Positions 7,435 through 15,585 of a stretch of DNA of 64,000 nt are shown here, piece after piece. The notes beneath the pieces were generated by a model. The model saw nothing but the letters and a program-made list of their open reading frames with translations, was not told the DNA's origin and made no database searches. A program made the position numbers and the translations under genes. Source of the DNA: Pseudomonas sp. BP8 (lineage in GTDB: Bacteria > Pseudomonadota > Gammaproteobacteria > Pseudomonadales > Pseudomonadaceae). Location: NCBI RefSeq assembly GCF_017875955.1, contig NZ_JAGINK010000001.1, positions 3,316,501-3,380,500 on the forward strand, read 5' to 3'. How positions within the stretch are numbered: the first letter of the stretch is position 1; each line of letters begins with the position of its first letter.

Positions 7435-10400
7435 TCAGGTGTAGGCAATCGGCAGGTCGAGCAGCCTCACAGCCGGTTGCGCCAGGGCCCGTTGTCGGTA
7501 AGGGATATCCTGGTCCATACGCGTCAACCGGCGCCAGGTTTCATCAACGCTCTGCGGCAGGCCACGGGTGAATACCCGGCTCCTGAGCAACCTGCGCAGA
7601 TCTCGCCGGTACGCCAAGGGCAGGCGTTGCCACACCGCCAGGCGATCGCCGCCTGCTTCATTGAGCAGCGCTTCATACTCGATGTCGGCAACCAGCAGGT
7701 CGATCCCGCTGGCCGTGTGGTACGCCTCGATTTGCGCCATCACCTGTGCACTCAGGCTATTGCTTTCCAGGTGCAGGGCTCTGCCGACCCGGGCCGGCAG
7801 GGTAGAGGCGGCAGGCAAGTGCGTGAGCGGATTGCGCGCGAAATCCAACACCAATGGATCACCCAGGCCTTGCAGGCCCTGTGGCAGGGTACTCAACCCA
7901 CACTCGGTCATGTACACCGTGCTCAGCCCTGGCTGCCGGGTCAGGTTGGGGGTTTGTCCCAGTGGGCAGCCGGAAAAATCCAGCACCCGCAGGTTCACGT
8001 AGCTGTCGAACGTGGCCTGCGCCGCCGCATCCCAGCGCAGCGGGTTGCCGTCCAGGTCCAGCCATTGCAGTGCCGCGGGATCTTGCAGCAGCGGCAGCTG
8101 CTCAAAGCCGCTGCTGGAGAGCATCAGCCGATTGAGTGTGGGCAGGCGCGCGATCAGGTTGGGTGGGATCTGGCTGACGCGGGGGTTTGATGACAGACGC
8201 AGTTCATTGACGTGGCCGAGGCCGTCAGGCAGGGGCAGACTGGCCAGGTCTTCGTTGGCCAGATCCAGCCCGCCGAGGTCTAGGGCAATGATCGCGCGCC
8301 CCGCCCCAACTGGCACGATCTCGTTGCGCCGCCAGGCGTTCTCGACTCGCTGGCACACGGGTTGGCGTTGTGCACGGGTGCCAGCCCAGGCGTTGAGTTC
8401 GCGGCGCAAACTGCCTAACTGGTTTTCCAGCCGTTCTATTTCCAACTCTGGCGACAGCCGTCGACCGAGCCAGCCTGCGCGCAGCCGCTGATATTCCAGC
8501 TCCGAGGTCCGCGGAAACAGCCGCCGATAGCGCGTGGCTAACGAACTGCGCAGAAATGTCCGATCGTAACCGCGGGCCGGATCGCCGCCGCGCAGGCCGC
8601 CCTTGCCCCAGCGCGGGCGGGGCGTGTCCCACAGTTGGCGGGCCATGCCTTGTCGATCTTGCGCAACCAGCGCCAGTACCTGTGTACGCACCTCTTCAGC
8701 ACTCCCGGCGCGCCACCCCAGGGCCTGCCGTTGCGCATCGGGCAAGGCGTCGACGATGGCCTGACACAGGTCTGTATCGATAGGGCCGGGTGCCGGGCGA
8801 TCACCCCGATAAACTTCGTAGCCGTTCGTCGATTTGATAATGACCGCGGGCGCCTGTGCCTGACTCTCGCCGATGGCCTCCAGCACTGGCCCTTGCGGGC
8901 CGCCTGCGCGTATTTCCAGACGCAGGGTCGCTGGCCAGGCGGGCAGACGTTCAAGGCATGCTAGCAGGAGCCGCTCACTGTCCTGGCTCATCAAGTTGCC
9001 CAGCCAAACGTCCTGCAGTGCTTGAGTGAGGGGCAGCTCTGCAACGATCCGGTTGACGTCATCGAGCAGCCACGCTGGCCACTGAGCACCGTCCAGCAGT
9101 GCGGCGCGTGCTGCGGGGTCAAGTCGGCGCGTCAGGCGCGCTGCCAGAGGCGGCGTTAGTAGCGGATGCTCAGCAGCGAGTCGATCTGCCAGCGGGTCGG
9201 CTGCCTGGCTTTCCAGATAAATGCGCTGAAACGCTGTCTGCAGGTCCGGTTGTCCTGCCTCGGCCACGCCGACCCTGGCCAGGCGCTGGGCGTGCAAGCG
9301 CGACAGACTGTCCATCAGCAGCAGCGGATTTGGCTGGCTGGCCAGGTGAGCAGCAGCCAGGGCCTGCTCTGGCGTGCCGCTGACTTGCAGCGCCTGGTGC
9401 AGGTCGACATCGCTCAAAGCTGCGAAGTCGGGGTGCAGGCGGCGCGCCTGATAGGTCGGCGTCCAGGCTTGGGGCTGTTCGTGTTCCGCGCGCCAGGCAC
9501 CCTCGCCGTTGTGCTCCAGTAGCGGTTGGTAGGCCTCGGGGTCAGTTGGATGGACGATGCGCCAACGGTTCAGGGTGGCATCCTGACGTAGCTGGTACAG
9601 CTGATCGTCGATACGGATGAAGCTGCGACCCTGGTGTTCGAATTGCCCGGTGAGGTTGGCTTGCAGGCCTTCAGGCAGCACGACGTCGCTGGCATAGGGT
9701 GCAAGGTCGGGGTGCCACAGTCGCTGTTCGCCAGCGGCGGTGCGAATCGGCTCAAGGCTTTCCATGAGCGAACTGTTGAACAGCCTTGGCAGCAGCTTGC
9801 CCGCCCCGTGCAACCCGCCGATCAGTGCCAGGTTCAGGCCAACCGCTTCGAGGTGGCGCAGCGCTAGCTGGCGGTCACCTACGCTCCACGCCTGGTAGCC
9901 TTCATACACCTCGTCGAGCAGTTGGTAGGCCACCACTGCGGTCATCAAGGTGCCAACGCCCGGCACGAAGAACCCGGCCAGCATCAGTGTATTCAGGCCT
10001 AGATTTTCCCATGCGGCCAGCCGGCGCTTGCGTGCCTGTTCGTCCGCGTCGGCGGTGGGCACCGCGAGCTGGCGAGCTTCGCCTTTGAGCCTGGCCAGGT
10101 AGTCCTGGTGGAGGAAGTCGAACAGGTTGTCGGCGATGGGCACCTGCACCAGGTGAAGGTCTGCACCCGCGCGTCGTGGCCAAGTTTGATCGGCAGCCGA
10201 TGAACCTTGGCTGTCCAGGTTCTGTTGTAAACGGCTGAAAAATAGCCCCTGCTGGTCACGCGTGACAAACGCCATGAACGCCTTGCGCTGGGCGGGCTGC
10301 AGCAGGTCGTCGCACAGTTGCTCATGCAGCGCTGCCAGATCGCTGAACTGGCGCAGCGATAAATCGAAACCTGGCAGGTACAGGAGCAGGCCCGCCTCGT

Positions 10401-11271
10401 CGAGGTCGAGTATGAGCGCTTCATGAAGGGTGATGCCGAACAGGCTCAATTGGCTGCACGCCAGACTTGTCGGTTCGGTTATCAAGGCGTGTACCTTGTC
10501 CACGGCGATGCCGTCGAGCTGATGGCGGAGCAAGGCCAGGTCTGCCGCGAGGCGCAGTTGATCTTGCAGAACCGCTTGTGCCTGTTGCTTCACCGGTGGC
10601 GGTGCGAACAGCGCGGTGAGGTGGTCTTGATAACGCTGACCGATATTCAGTACCCGGCAACTGTGGGCGAAGTCTGCAGGCGCGAGTGGCAAAGGCTTGA
10701 TTGTGTAGTGCTCGGAGTCGAGCGCGATGTCCACCAGCGTTTCGCTGTCTCCCAGGGTGGTCTTGCCGATGACCACCGTCTTTTCGATGTGCGCGTCGCC
10801 GGCCAGCGCGAGCGCACTGTCTGGACTGAATTCAACGGCGGGGTCGAAGTTATGCAGGGCAGCTTCAAGCAGGCTGCGGCGCTCATGATGGTTGACGTAG
10901 GTACCCCAGGTGTACACCGGGTGGATGTGGATCAGCTCAGTGCTGCGGGGCGGGGCGGACAGCTGATGCTCGTCCAGCAGCCATTGCGCCAAGCGTGGCT
11001 CGGCGAATTCGGCGATGCCTTGCAAGCCACGTAGCGAGCGCGCCAGTGCTTGCTGCGAGCGGTCCAGCCGCGCTTGGCTGGCGTAGACCGCTTCGCGCAG
11101 ATGCGGTGCGGCATTGGCGAACCACGCCGCTGGCGTGGTTGGCAGATGCTGAGCGGGAAGCACGGCCGCGTGCAAGGACTGCCACTGTTCAACCGAAGCG
11201 TGCTGGCTCCAGTTGGGCAAAAGGCGTTGCAGCAGGTGTTGATGCGGGTTTTCGTGGTCTATGTTTGACAT
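7435..11271 (-). CDS. Dermonecrotic-toxin-domain / leucine-rich-repeat protein, putative effector
   Basis: 1278 residues. The architecture matches large Pseudomonas proteins described as dermonecrotic toxin domain or NEL-type LRR proteins. The N-terminal 400 residues have the toxin-associated alpha-helical domain (around IHPVYTWGTYVNHHERR). A hydrophobic segment at about residues 425-500 (LNTLMLAGFFVPGVGTLM and LNLALIGGLHGAGKL) may insert into membranes. About six leucine-rich repeats occupy residues 990-1170 (LRVLDFSGCPLG, LQWLDLDGNPLRW). The tail after the repeats is only about 110 residues and lacks the cysteine and length of a NEL ubiquitin-ligase domain. No signal peptide is present. ATG 11271 with GGAGC upstream is preferred over an in-frame start 13 codons earlier. 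Function as a contact or host-directed effector is inference. Confidence 0.75.
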   Translation of the reverse strand: MSNIDHENPHQHLLQRLLPNWSQHASVEQWQSLHAAVLPAQHLPTTPAAWFANAAPHLREAVYASQARLDRSQQALARSLRGLQGIAEFAEPRLAQWLLDEHQLSAPPRSTELIHIHPVYTWGTYVNHHERRSLLEAALHNFDPAVEFSPDSALALAGDAHIEKTVVIGKTTLGDSETLVDIALDSEHYTIKPLPLAPADFAHSCRVLNIGQRYQDHLTALFAPPPVKQQAQAVLQDQLRLAADLALLRHQLDGIAVDKVHALITEPTSLACSQLSLFGITLHEALILDLDEAGLLLYLPGFDLSLRQFSDLAALHEQLCDDLLQPAQRKAFMAFVTRDQQGLFFSRLQQNLDSQGSSAADQTWPRRAGADLHLVQVPIADNLFDFLHQDYLARLKGEARQLAVPTADADEQARKRRLAAWENLGLNTLMLAGFFVPGVGTLMTAVVAYQLLDEVYEGYQAWSVGDRQLALRHLEAVGLNLALIGGLHGAGKLLPRLFNSSLMESLEPIRTAAGEQRLWHPDLAPYASDVVLPEGLQANLTGQFEHQGRSFIRIDDQLYQLRQDATLNRWRIVHPTDPEAYQPLLEHNGEGAWRAEHEQPQAWTPTYQARRLHPDFAALSDVDLHQALQVSGTPEQALAAAHLASQPNPLLLMDSLSRLHAQRLARVGVAEAGQPDLQTAFQRIYLESQAADPLADRLAAEHPLLTPPLAARLTRRLDPAARAALLDGAQWPAWLLDDVNRIVAELPLTQALQDVWLGNLMSQDSERLLLACLERLPAWPATLRLEIRAGGPQGPVLEAIGESQAQAPAVIIKSTNGYEVYRGDRPAPGPIDTDLCQAIVDALPDAQRQALGWRAGSAEEVRTQVLALVAQDRQGMARQLWDTPRPRWGKGGLRGGDPARGYDRTFLRSSLATRYRRLFPRTSELEYQRLRAGWLGRRLSPELEIERLENQLGSLRRELNAWAGTRAQRQPVCQRVENAWRRNEIVPVGAGRAIIALDLGGLDLANEDLASLPLPDGLGHVNELRLSSNPRVSQIPPNLIARLPTLNRLMLSSSGFEQLPLLQDPAALQWLDLDGNPLRWDAAAQATFDSYVNLRVLDFSGCPLGQTPNLTRQPGLSTVYMTECGLSTLPQGLQGLGDPLVLDFARNPLTHLPAASTLPARVGRALHLESNSLSAQVMAQIEAYHTASGIDLLVADIEYEALLNEAGGDRLAVWQRLPLAYRRDLRRLLRSRVFTRGLPQSVDETWRRLTRMDQDIPYRQRALAQPAVRLLDLPIAYT

Positions 11272-11651
11272 TGTCAAAGCTCCATTCAGGGGGCCCTGAG
11301 CAAATGCCATATCCGCCGCTTGCCGGTGGTAGATAGGTGTCGCGTGATCGCACTACACCAGGCGCAAACGCCACTTAACGATGCAACGCAGAGCACCTCT
11401 GTCCAATTAATCCGTAATTATTCAAATAACGGTTTTGCGAGAAATTTGACGTCATAAAATCTCTATCCGATGCTGTCAAAATGCCGCTTGCAAAGGCGTG
11501 CCCTTGCATCTTTAATTGTTACCAAATGTGAGGGTGAAGGCGCTGGCCATGATGTTATATACATCAAGGGTTTAAGCGCGAATTGTAGGGTCTCACCATT
11601 ATCTTTTTCTGATCTGCCCCATAGACAATTTCAAAGGATGTCGGTGAAGAA
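11272..11651. promoter_or_regulatory. AT-rich intergenic region between toxin-like gene and exopolysaccharide locus
   Basis: 380 bp, clearly more AT-rich than the flanking genes from about 11400 on. It must hold the divergent promoters of the toxin-like gene and the first exopolysaccharide gene. TTGACGTCA at 11446-11454 resembles the TTGACG half-sites found at 14410, 14459 and 24443. A short frame at 11470-11655 ends on the start codon of the next gene but looks unlike a protein. No confident -35/-10 pair could be fixed. Confidence 0.4.
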
Positions 11652-12806
11652 ATGAAAGAGAAGTTGGCGGTTGTCGCTCGAAAATTCATCTCTCCCTCAG
11701 CGCGTTACGAGATGCGACTTGTTTCAAGCAAATTACGCGAATTGCTTGGGCGTGCCTGCTTCTGGCGCTGGGAAGTCACCCGGTTTCGGCTCAAGAAGGC
11801 TAGCCCGTACGAAATTCTCTACATCGGCCGCAAGCAGCAGCGGGAGATGGCCAAGCTACTGATCGGTGGCAAGGGGCAGGGTAATGCCGTGGAGGCCGAG
11901 CAGGCAGCGCAGCCTGCAACCTCGAACCATGTGGTGGTGGTCAGCGAAATGCCCACTACCGGTGCCTTGAATGTGCCGCACTACCTCAGTGCCGTGGTGC
12001 CGCTGGGGCGCACCCTTGATGAGATCACGGCGCGCTACGACAGCGAGTTACGCCGCAGTATTCGCAAGAATCGGCCGCTCTACAGCATGCGCCAGACCCT
12101 GTCGGATGAAGAGATCGCCATGGCCGACACGCAGTTTCTACGGCCCTATGCGACCGCCAGGCAGGGCATCCACGCGGCGCAGATCGAGACTGATGAAGTG
12201 TTCCGGATCGCCAAGGGGGTCGGGCGGCTCGACCTGATCAGTCTGAACGGCGAGGTAGTCGCCTGCCATCTGGGGTGCGAGTTGACGCGGGCCGGCAAGC
12301 GCTACTGGAGCACACTGCGCTTTGGCTACTGCGAGGCGGTTTTTTCAGACGCGAAAAAGCTCCGTGAAGTTAACTCGATTACCACCTTCATGGCACTTGA
12401 ATGGGCGCTGGAGCAGGGGTTTGATTATTACGACATCGGCTTGTGCCTGGCGCGGCCTGATGATGGCCTGCTGAAGTGGAAAAGAAGACGCGGTGGCGAT
12501 GTCGACGTCATGGGTAATCACGCCTGTATGTTTGTTCGGTTGCCCAAGACCGGCACGGCTTCGTTTCTTTGGGAAACACCCCTGTTCGCCGTGGAAGACA
12601 ACAAGTTGACACTTCATTTGGGTGTGCCTGAAGGCGCCAGCGATGAGGAAGTTGCCAGTCGTTATCATGAAATGGTGTTTGGCGGGCTGCACAAGATCTA
12701 TTTGTATGGCGCCACGCATTCGGCCGAAGGTTTCCTGGAAACCCTGCGCAGTCGCTACGCCAATTTCCAGCCCCCTCCCAAGATGGAGCGGGTATTGACC
12801 AGTTGA
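11652..12806 (+). CDS. FemAB/GNAT-like acyltransferase of the exopolysaccharide locus
   Basis: 384 residues. The C-terminal two thirds have the GNAT-fold pattern of BioF2/FemAB-like proteins: LDLISLNGEVVACHLG, then FMALEWALEQGFDYYDIG and LLKWKRRRGG near the end, which resembles the FemAB-related proteins encoded in PEP-CTERM/exopolysaccharide loci. The first 70 residues are basic and unassigned. A role in transferring an acyl or aminoacyl group to a polysaccharide or peptide acceptor is inferred from family and place only. No signal peptide or membrane segment is present, so it should be cytoplasmic. It opens the first block of the cluster, with the GT61 gene 75 bases downstream. Confidence 0.75.
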   Translation: MKEKLAVVARKFISPSARYEMRLVSSKLRELLGRACFWRWEVTRFRLKKASPYEILYIGRKQQREMAKLLIGGKGQGNAVEAEQAAQPATSNHVVVVSEMPTTGALNVPHYLSAVVPLGRTLDEITARYDSELRRSIRKNRPLYSMRQTLSDEEIAMADTQFLRPYATARQGIHAAQIETDEVFRIAKGVGRLDLISLNGEVVACHLGCELTRAGKRYWSTLRFGYCEAVFSDAKKLREVNSITTFMALEWALEQGFDYYDIGLCLARPDDGLLKWKRRRGGDVDVMGNHACMFVRLPKTGTASFLWETPLFAVEDNKLTLHLGVPEGASDEEVASRYHEMVFGGLHKIYLYGATHSAEGFLETLRSRYANFQPPPKMERVLTS

Positions 12807-12881
12807 AGGACTCGCCAAGGCAGGCAGGGAGGGGGCGCCGTGCGCCCGATTAACCACCGTGACACCCTGGGAGAACGCTTG

Positions 12882-13997
12882 ATGGGCAGCATCTCGAACT
12901 TTAGCCCGGCACCTGCCGCCAATCGAACCAAGTGGACCCTTGCCGCTTACCTGTACATGGCAAGGAAGCGCCTTGGGCTGACGGCAGAGATCAATCTGAA
13001 AAGCCTGGCGACGAAAAGCTGGGATATTGCTCCGGGGGAAACGACGGTTTCGCCGTCCGCTTTCTATTTGCCCAACCAGTTGGAGCGGGTGACCGGTTGG
13101 GAGGCGAAGCGGTTTTTTCCCTACGTGCATCCTGCGCGCACCATGGAAGGTGGGCTGACGGTGCAGCACGGACCTACCCGTGGCTACCTGATCAAGGATG
13201 TCTGGCTCATTGACGGCGTACTGTACAAGGACAATGCCAGCCTCTGGTTGGCGTTGAAGTCAACCAACCTGCCGCGGATCATCGTTGACCAGGAAATTCA
13301 GCGGGCGGCGGTGTATTGCACGCAAAACGGCAATTCATGGTTTGGTACCTGGTTGATGGAAGACTGCGTCACCTATGCATTGGCCGCCAATGAAGGTGTA
13401 CCGGTTACGACCGCGCCGTCAGCCAAGTTCCCGCTGTTTTCCCAAGCCCCCGCTTATGAAGACTGGCTGGGGATGAAGCCGCTGCGTATGCGTACAGCGT
13501 TTTTTCGCGAGGTGGTGGTGTTCGACGACCTCAGTAATAACCGCAGTCGTCATTTGCGCTACAGCGCCATGGGTGAAAAATTGCTGTCGCACGTCCAGTA
13601 CGATACGCACCCTGGCGTGTTCATCCTGCGTGGCGGCGATGGCGACCTGCGTTTCTTGCGCAATGAGCTGGCCGTTGCCGAGCACTTGCGCACGCACCGT
13701 GGCTTTCGCGTGGTCAATCCGCTGAAGACCGATGTGCCCAGTATCATCGCCGCCTGCGCCGGGGCGAAAGTAGTGATCGGCGTCGAGGGCAGCCAGTTGG
13801 TGCATGGCGTCAATGTATTGCAGCCTGGCGGGTCGTTGTTGACCTTGCAGCCGCCTAACCGTTTTGTCAGTTACTTCAAATATCTCACCGATCGTGACCA
13901 GCAGAACTTTGGTTTTGTTGTGGGCACACCGGACGGGGACGGCTTTACCATCGACATCGATGAGGTTGAGCGCACCTTGGATATGTTTCCCGGTTAG
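12882..13997 (+). CDS. Glycosyltransferase family 61 (DUF563) protein
   Basis: 371 residues with the GT61/DUF563 pattern: a central WLMEDCVTYALAAN region, and a C-terminal half with LRFLRNELAVAEHL followed by FRVVNPLKTDVPSIIAACAGA and the conserved GVEGSQLVHGVNVLQPG, the acceptor or donor loop typical of the family (bacterial relatives of EGF O-GlcNAc and xylosyl transferases). It probably adds a sugar to the repeat unit in the cytoplasm. The reading frame opens at GTG 12840, but ATG 12882 has GGGAG eight bases ahead and is preferred. It likely forms an operon with the acyltransferase upstream; a long intergenic region follows. Confidence 0.82.
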   Translation: MGSISNFSPAPAANRTKWTLAAYLYMARKRLGLTAEINLKSLATKSWDIAPGETTVSPSAFYLPNQLERVTGWEAKRFFPYVHPARTMEGGLTVQHGPTRGYLIKDVWLIDGVLYKDNASLWLALKSTNLPRIIVDQEIQRAAVYCTQNGNSWFGTWLMEDCVTYALAANEGVPVTTAPSAKFPLFSQAPAYEDWLGMKPLRMRTAFFREVVVFDDLSNNRSRHLRYSAMGEKLLSHVQYDTHPGVFILRGGDGDLRFLRNELAVAEHLRTHRGFRVVNPLKTDVPSIIAACAGAKVVIGVEGSQLVHGVNVLQPGGSLLTLQPPNRFVSYFKYLTDRDQQNFGFVVGTPDGDGFTIDIDEVERTLDMFPG

Positions 13998-14082
13998 CGT
14001 AGCGATCAACACTTTCTACCCACCGTATTTATGGCCTCTTCGCGAGGCCTGTCGTTTTTAGGCTTATCTATGGGCGTCCGTG

Positions 14083-14117
14083 CGGTCCTCTTCGCGGGAC
14101 AAGCCCGCTCCTGCAGG
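14083..14117 (+). repeat. REP palindrome, P. putida type
   Basis: A 35-bp element with core TCTTCGCGGG-acaa-CCCGCTCC and a CAGG end, the shape I remember for the abundant P. putida REP (CCTCTTCGCGGG...CCCGCTCCTACAGG). It lies downstream of the GT61 gene, a normal position for REPs. A degenerate relative, CCTCTTCGCGAGGCC, lies about 50 bp upstream. Confidence 0.75.
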
Positions 14118-14401
14118 GTTGAGTCAAGTCAACGCGATAGCGTTGGTTGCATGAGGGTGGGCTGCCCTGCGATTGACTCGATACAAAAGGCGTCAATACA
14201 GCCCGCAAAGACCAATCATTGGCATTAGGCTTCTCGTCAGTGAAACACTTCAGTCCCGCAGTTCACTGAAAATCGTAGTGATGACGGCCCTTGGTGGATC
14301 CAAGTCAGAGCTGCACGTTAGCCGGAAATATAGACTTTAGGCAGACAATTGAGTGTTTTAGCCTAATTTTTGGCTAAGGAAAACCACTGCAGAATCGACC
14401 T

Positions 14402-14468
14402 GTCGGTATTTTGACGTAAAGACTGTCTGCCGATTGATTTATATTATGGTGTCGGATCGTTGACGTAA
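14402..14468. promoter_or_regulatory. Pair of FleQ-like direct repeats
   Basis: GTCGGTATTTTGAC at 14402-14415 and GTCGGATCGTTGAC at 14451-14464 share GTCGG-N4-TTGAC and both continue GTAA. The first matches the FleQ box as I remember it (GTCANTAAATTGAC) at about 10 of 13 defined positions; the second is weaker. The 49-bp spacing is a little under five helical turns. FleQ is a c-di-GMP-responsive regulator of Pseudomonas exopolysaccharide genes, so the assignment fits but is untested. Confidence 0.4.
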
Positions 14469-14550
14469 TATCAATGTGCCCATAAGCTCACTTCAACAGC
14501 GATGATTCACCCCCCAGCCACCGTGTTTATCCTCTTTCCAGGAGGGATCC

Positions 14551-14727
14551 ATGCGCACGACTTTGTTTATAAAATCCATCTTCTTGTTGGTACTATTGAG
14601 TGGTGCGGCGCGCGCGGCTGATTCGTATATGAGCCAGGCGAGTGTTATTCCTCTGGCGACGGCCGGTTGGCTGTTTGCATTTGCGGTGATTGGTTTTATT
14701 GCGGTCGCCAACAGACGAAAAATATAA
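14551..14727 (+). CDS. 58-residue secreted microprotein with PEP-CTERM-like tail
   Basis: A small gene with a strong AGGAGG ribosome site five bases before ATG. The product has two parts and almost nothing between them. The N-terminal signal peptide (positive MRTTLFIK, hydrophobic FLLVLLSG, cleavage likely after ARA at residues 20-22) is followed by about ten residues (ADSYMSQAS). The tail at 32-58 resembles a VPLPA-type PEP-CTERM sorting signal: a VIPLATAGWLFA box, a hydrophobic helix AVIGFIAVA and a basic end NRRKI. Such tails are processed by exosortase in exopolysaccharide-producing bacteria. No exosortase is in the window. It precedes the export gene by 274 bp. Function unknown; it could be a small matrix anchor or an inner-membrane accessory of the Wzx/Wzy machinery. 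Confidence 0.78.
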   Translation: MRTTLFIKSIFLLVLLSGAARAADSYMSQASVIPLATAGWLFAFAVIGFIAVANRRKI

Positions 14728-14792
14728 GCGTTTTGTTTTAACGTTTTGAGTGTGCGGGGTGTTGTTTAACAGGTAATAAAAGTTGTGGTTCT

Positions 14793-14806
14793 GACGGTAA
14801 ATTGAC
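14793..14806 (+). promoter_or_regulatory. FleQ-like box upstream of the export gene
   Basis: GACGGTAAATTGAC matches the remembered FleQ consensus GTCANTAAATTGAC at 11 of 13 defined positions, the best match in the locus. It lies about 195 bp before the export-protein start, between that gene and the microprotein. Regulation by FleQ and c-di-GMP is inference from the match and the biology of related clusters. Confidence 0.45.
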
Positions 14807-15001
14807 GCTAGGAAGTTGATGCTATGTCTTACCCGCAGCCCGCAGCTTGTTAATTCCCCAAGCGTTGCTATATTCCACTGGCTACCGGCCTCCAGGAATG
14901 TCGAGGCCATCGCAGCGGTTGTACCGCAGCGAGTGGAGCGAGAGGTTGTCTGCTGTTCTCATTCAGTGCTCTTAGCACGGCTAGATGCCGGAGGGACCCT
15001 C

Positions 15002-15559
15002 ATGGTGCGTTTGATATGTTCTGTGGTCTGCGTGCTCGTGATGTGGTCGACTGCCAGCACGGCGGATGAAAAGGGTGCGGCCTACGTGCTCAGCCCAGGT
15101 GACGTAGTCATGGTTTCAGTCTGGCAGGAAGAAAGCCTGCGTCAGGAAACCACCGTACTTCCCGATGGCAGTATTACCTTCCCGCTGGCAGGGCGTATTG
15201 ATGTAGCCGGGCTCGATGTCACGGCTGTTGCGCAAAAAATCGCCAGCAAACTCGAAAAATACCTGTCTGAGCCTAACGTCAGCGTGGTTGTCACCAGCAT
15301 TGCTGGCAACCTGGTCTACGTGCAGGGCAAAGTGATCAAACCGGGACCGGTACTCATGGCAGGGCCCACGGCGGTGCTGCAGGCGTTGAGCATGTCTGGC
15401 GGCCTGGACAAATTCGCCGATGAAAATGCCATCAAGGTGGTGCGGCGCAGCGGCGACACGCAAAGGATATTGCCAGTGCGCTACAAGGATTTGGTGTCAG
15501 GACGTGACATGTCTACCAATATCCAACTGCAGGCCGGCGATACGCTGGTCGTACCTTGA
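15002..15559 (+). CDS. Short polysaccharide export (OPX) protein
   Basis: 185 residues with a cleavable signal peptide (LICSVVCVLVMWSTASTA, about residues 4-21), a polysaccharide-export domain (YVLSPGDVVMVSVWQEE to VSVVVTS, residues about 30-105) and one SLBB-like beta-grasp (VYVQGKVIKPGPVLM onward). It is half the length of E. coli Wza, has no lipobox cysteine and no C-terminal amphipathic helix to cross the outer membrane. Short OPX proteins of this sort act with a separate beta-barrel, and the next gene encodes one. The longer open frame (from 14816) is rejected because ATG 15002 has GGAGGG just upstream and gives a proper signal peptide. Confidence 0.88.
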   Translation: MVRLICSVVCVLVMWSTASTADEKGAAYVLSPGDVVMVSVWQEESLRQETTVLPDGSITFPLAGRIDVAGLDVTAVAQKIASKLEKYLSEPNVSVVVTSIAGNLVYVQGKVIKPGPVLMAGPTAVLQALSMSGGLDKFADENAIKVVRRSGDTQRILPVRYKDLVSGRDMSTNIQLQAGDTLVVP

Positions 15560-15585
15560 GCGCGCCTGACGTTTTCAGACCGATC

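Larger units (their letters stand above)
13998..14550. promoter_or_regulatory. Long regulatory intergenic region upstream of the microprotein gene
   Basis: 553 bp without a credible gene. The first part carries REP-type sequence (one good copy at 14083-14117, a degenerate one near 14032). The second part is AT-rich and holds two copies of GTCGG-N4-TTGACGTAA, at 14402-14419 and 14451-14468, 49 bp apart. Inverted half-sites GGCAGACA (14340) and TGTCTGCC (14424) flank the region. It ends with an AGGAGG ribosome site at 14540. It very likely drives the export block. Confidence 0.6.

Noticed and set aside
6120..7448. 442-codon minus-strand frame opposite the GGDEF-EAL gene
   Set aside because: The plus strand has intact catalytic motifs across the same bases; the minus reading has no recognisable domain.
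7760..8300. Leucine-rich repeats as the front of a NEL-type ubiquitin ligase
   Set aside because: The sequence after the repeats is too short and lacks the catalytic cysteine, so a ligase call is not supported.
11470..11655. Possible 61-codon leader gene before the FemAB-like gene, ending on its start codon
   Set aside because: No good ribosome site, improbable composition and no family; the ATGA overlap alone is not enough.
14031..14228. 65-codon open frame downstream of the GT61 gene
   Set aside because: It reads through REP sequence and has no protein-like pattern.
14411..14445. TTGACG and TATATT as -35/-10 promoter of the microprotein gene
   Set aside because: Spacing is 23 bp, too long for a sigma-70 promoter; the TTGACG is better explained as part of a repeated regulator site.
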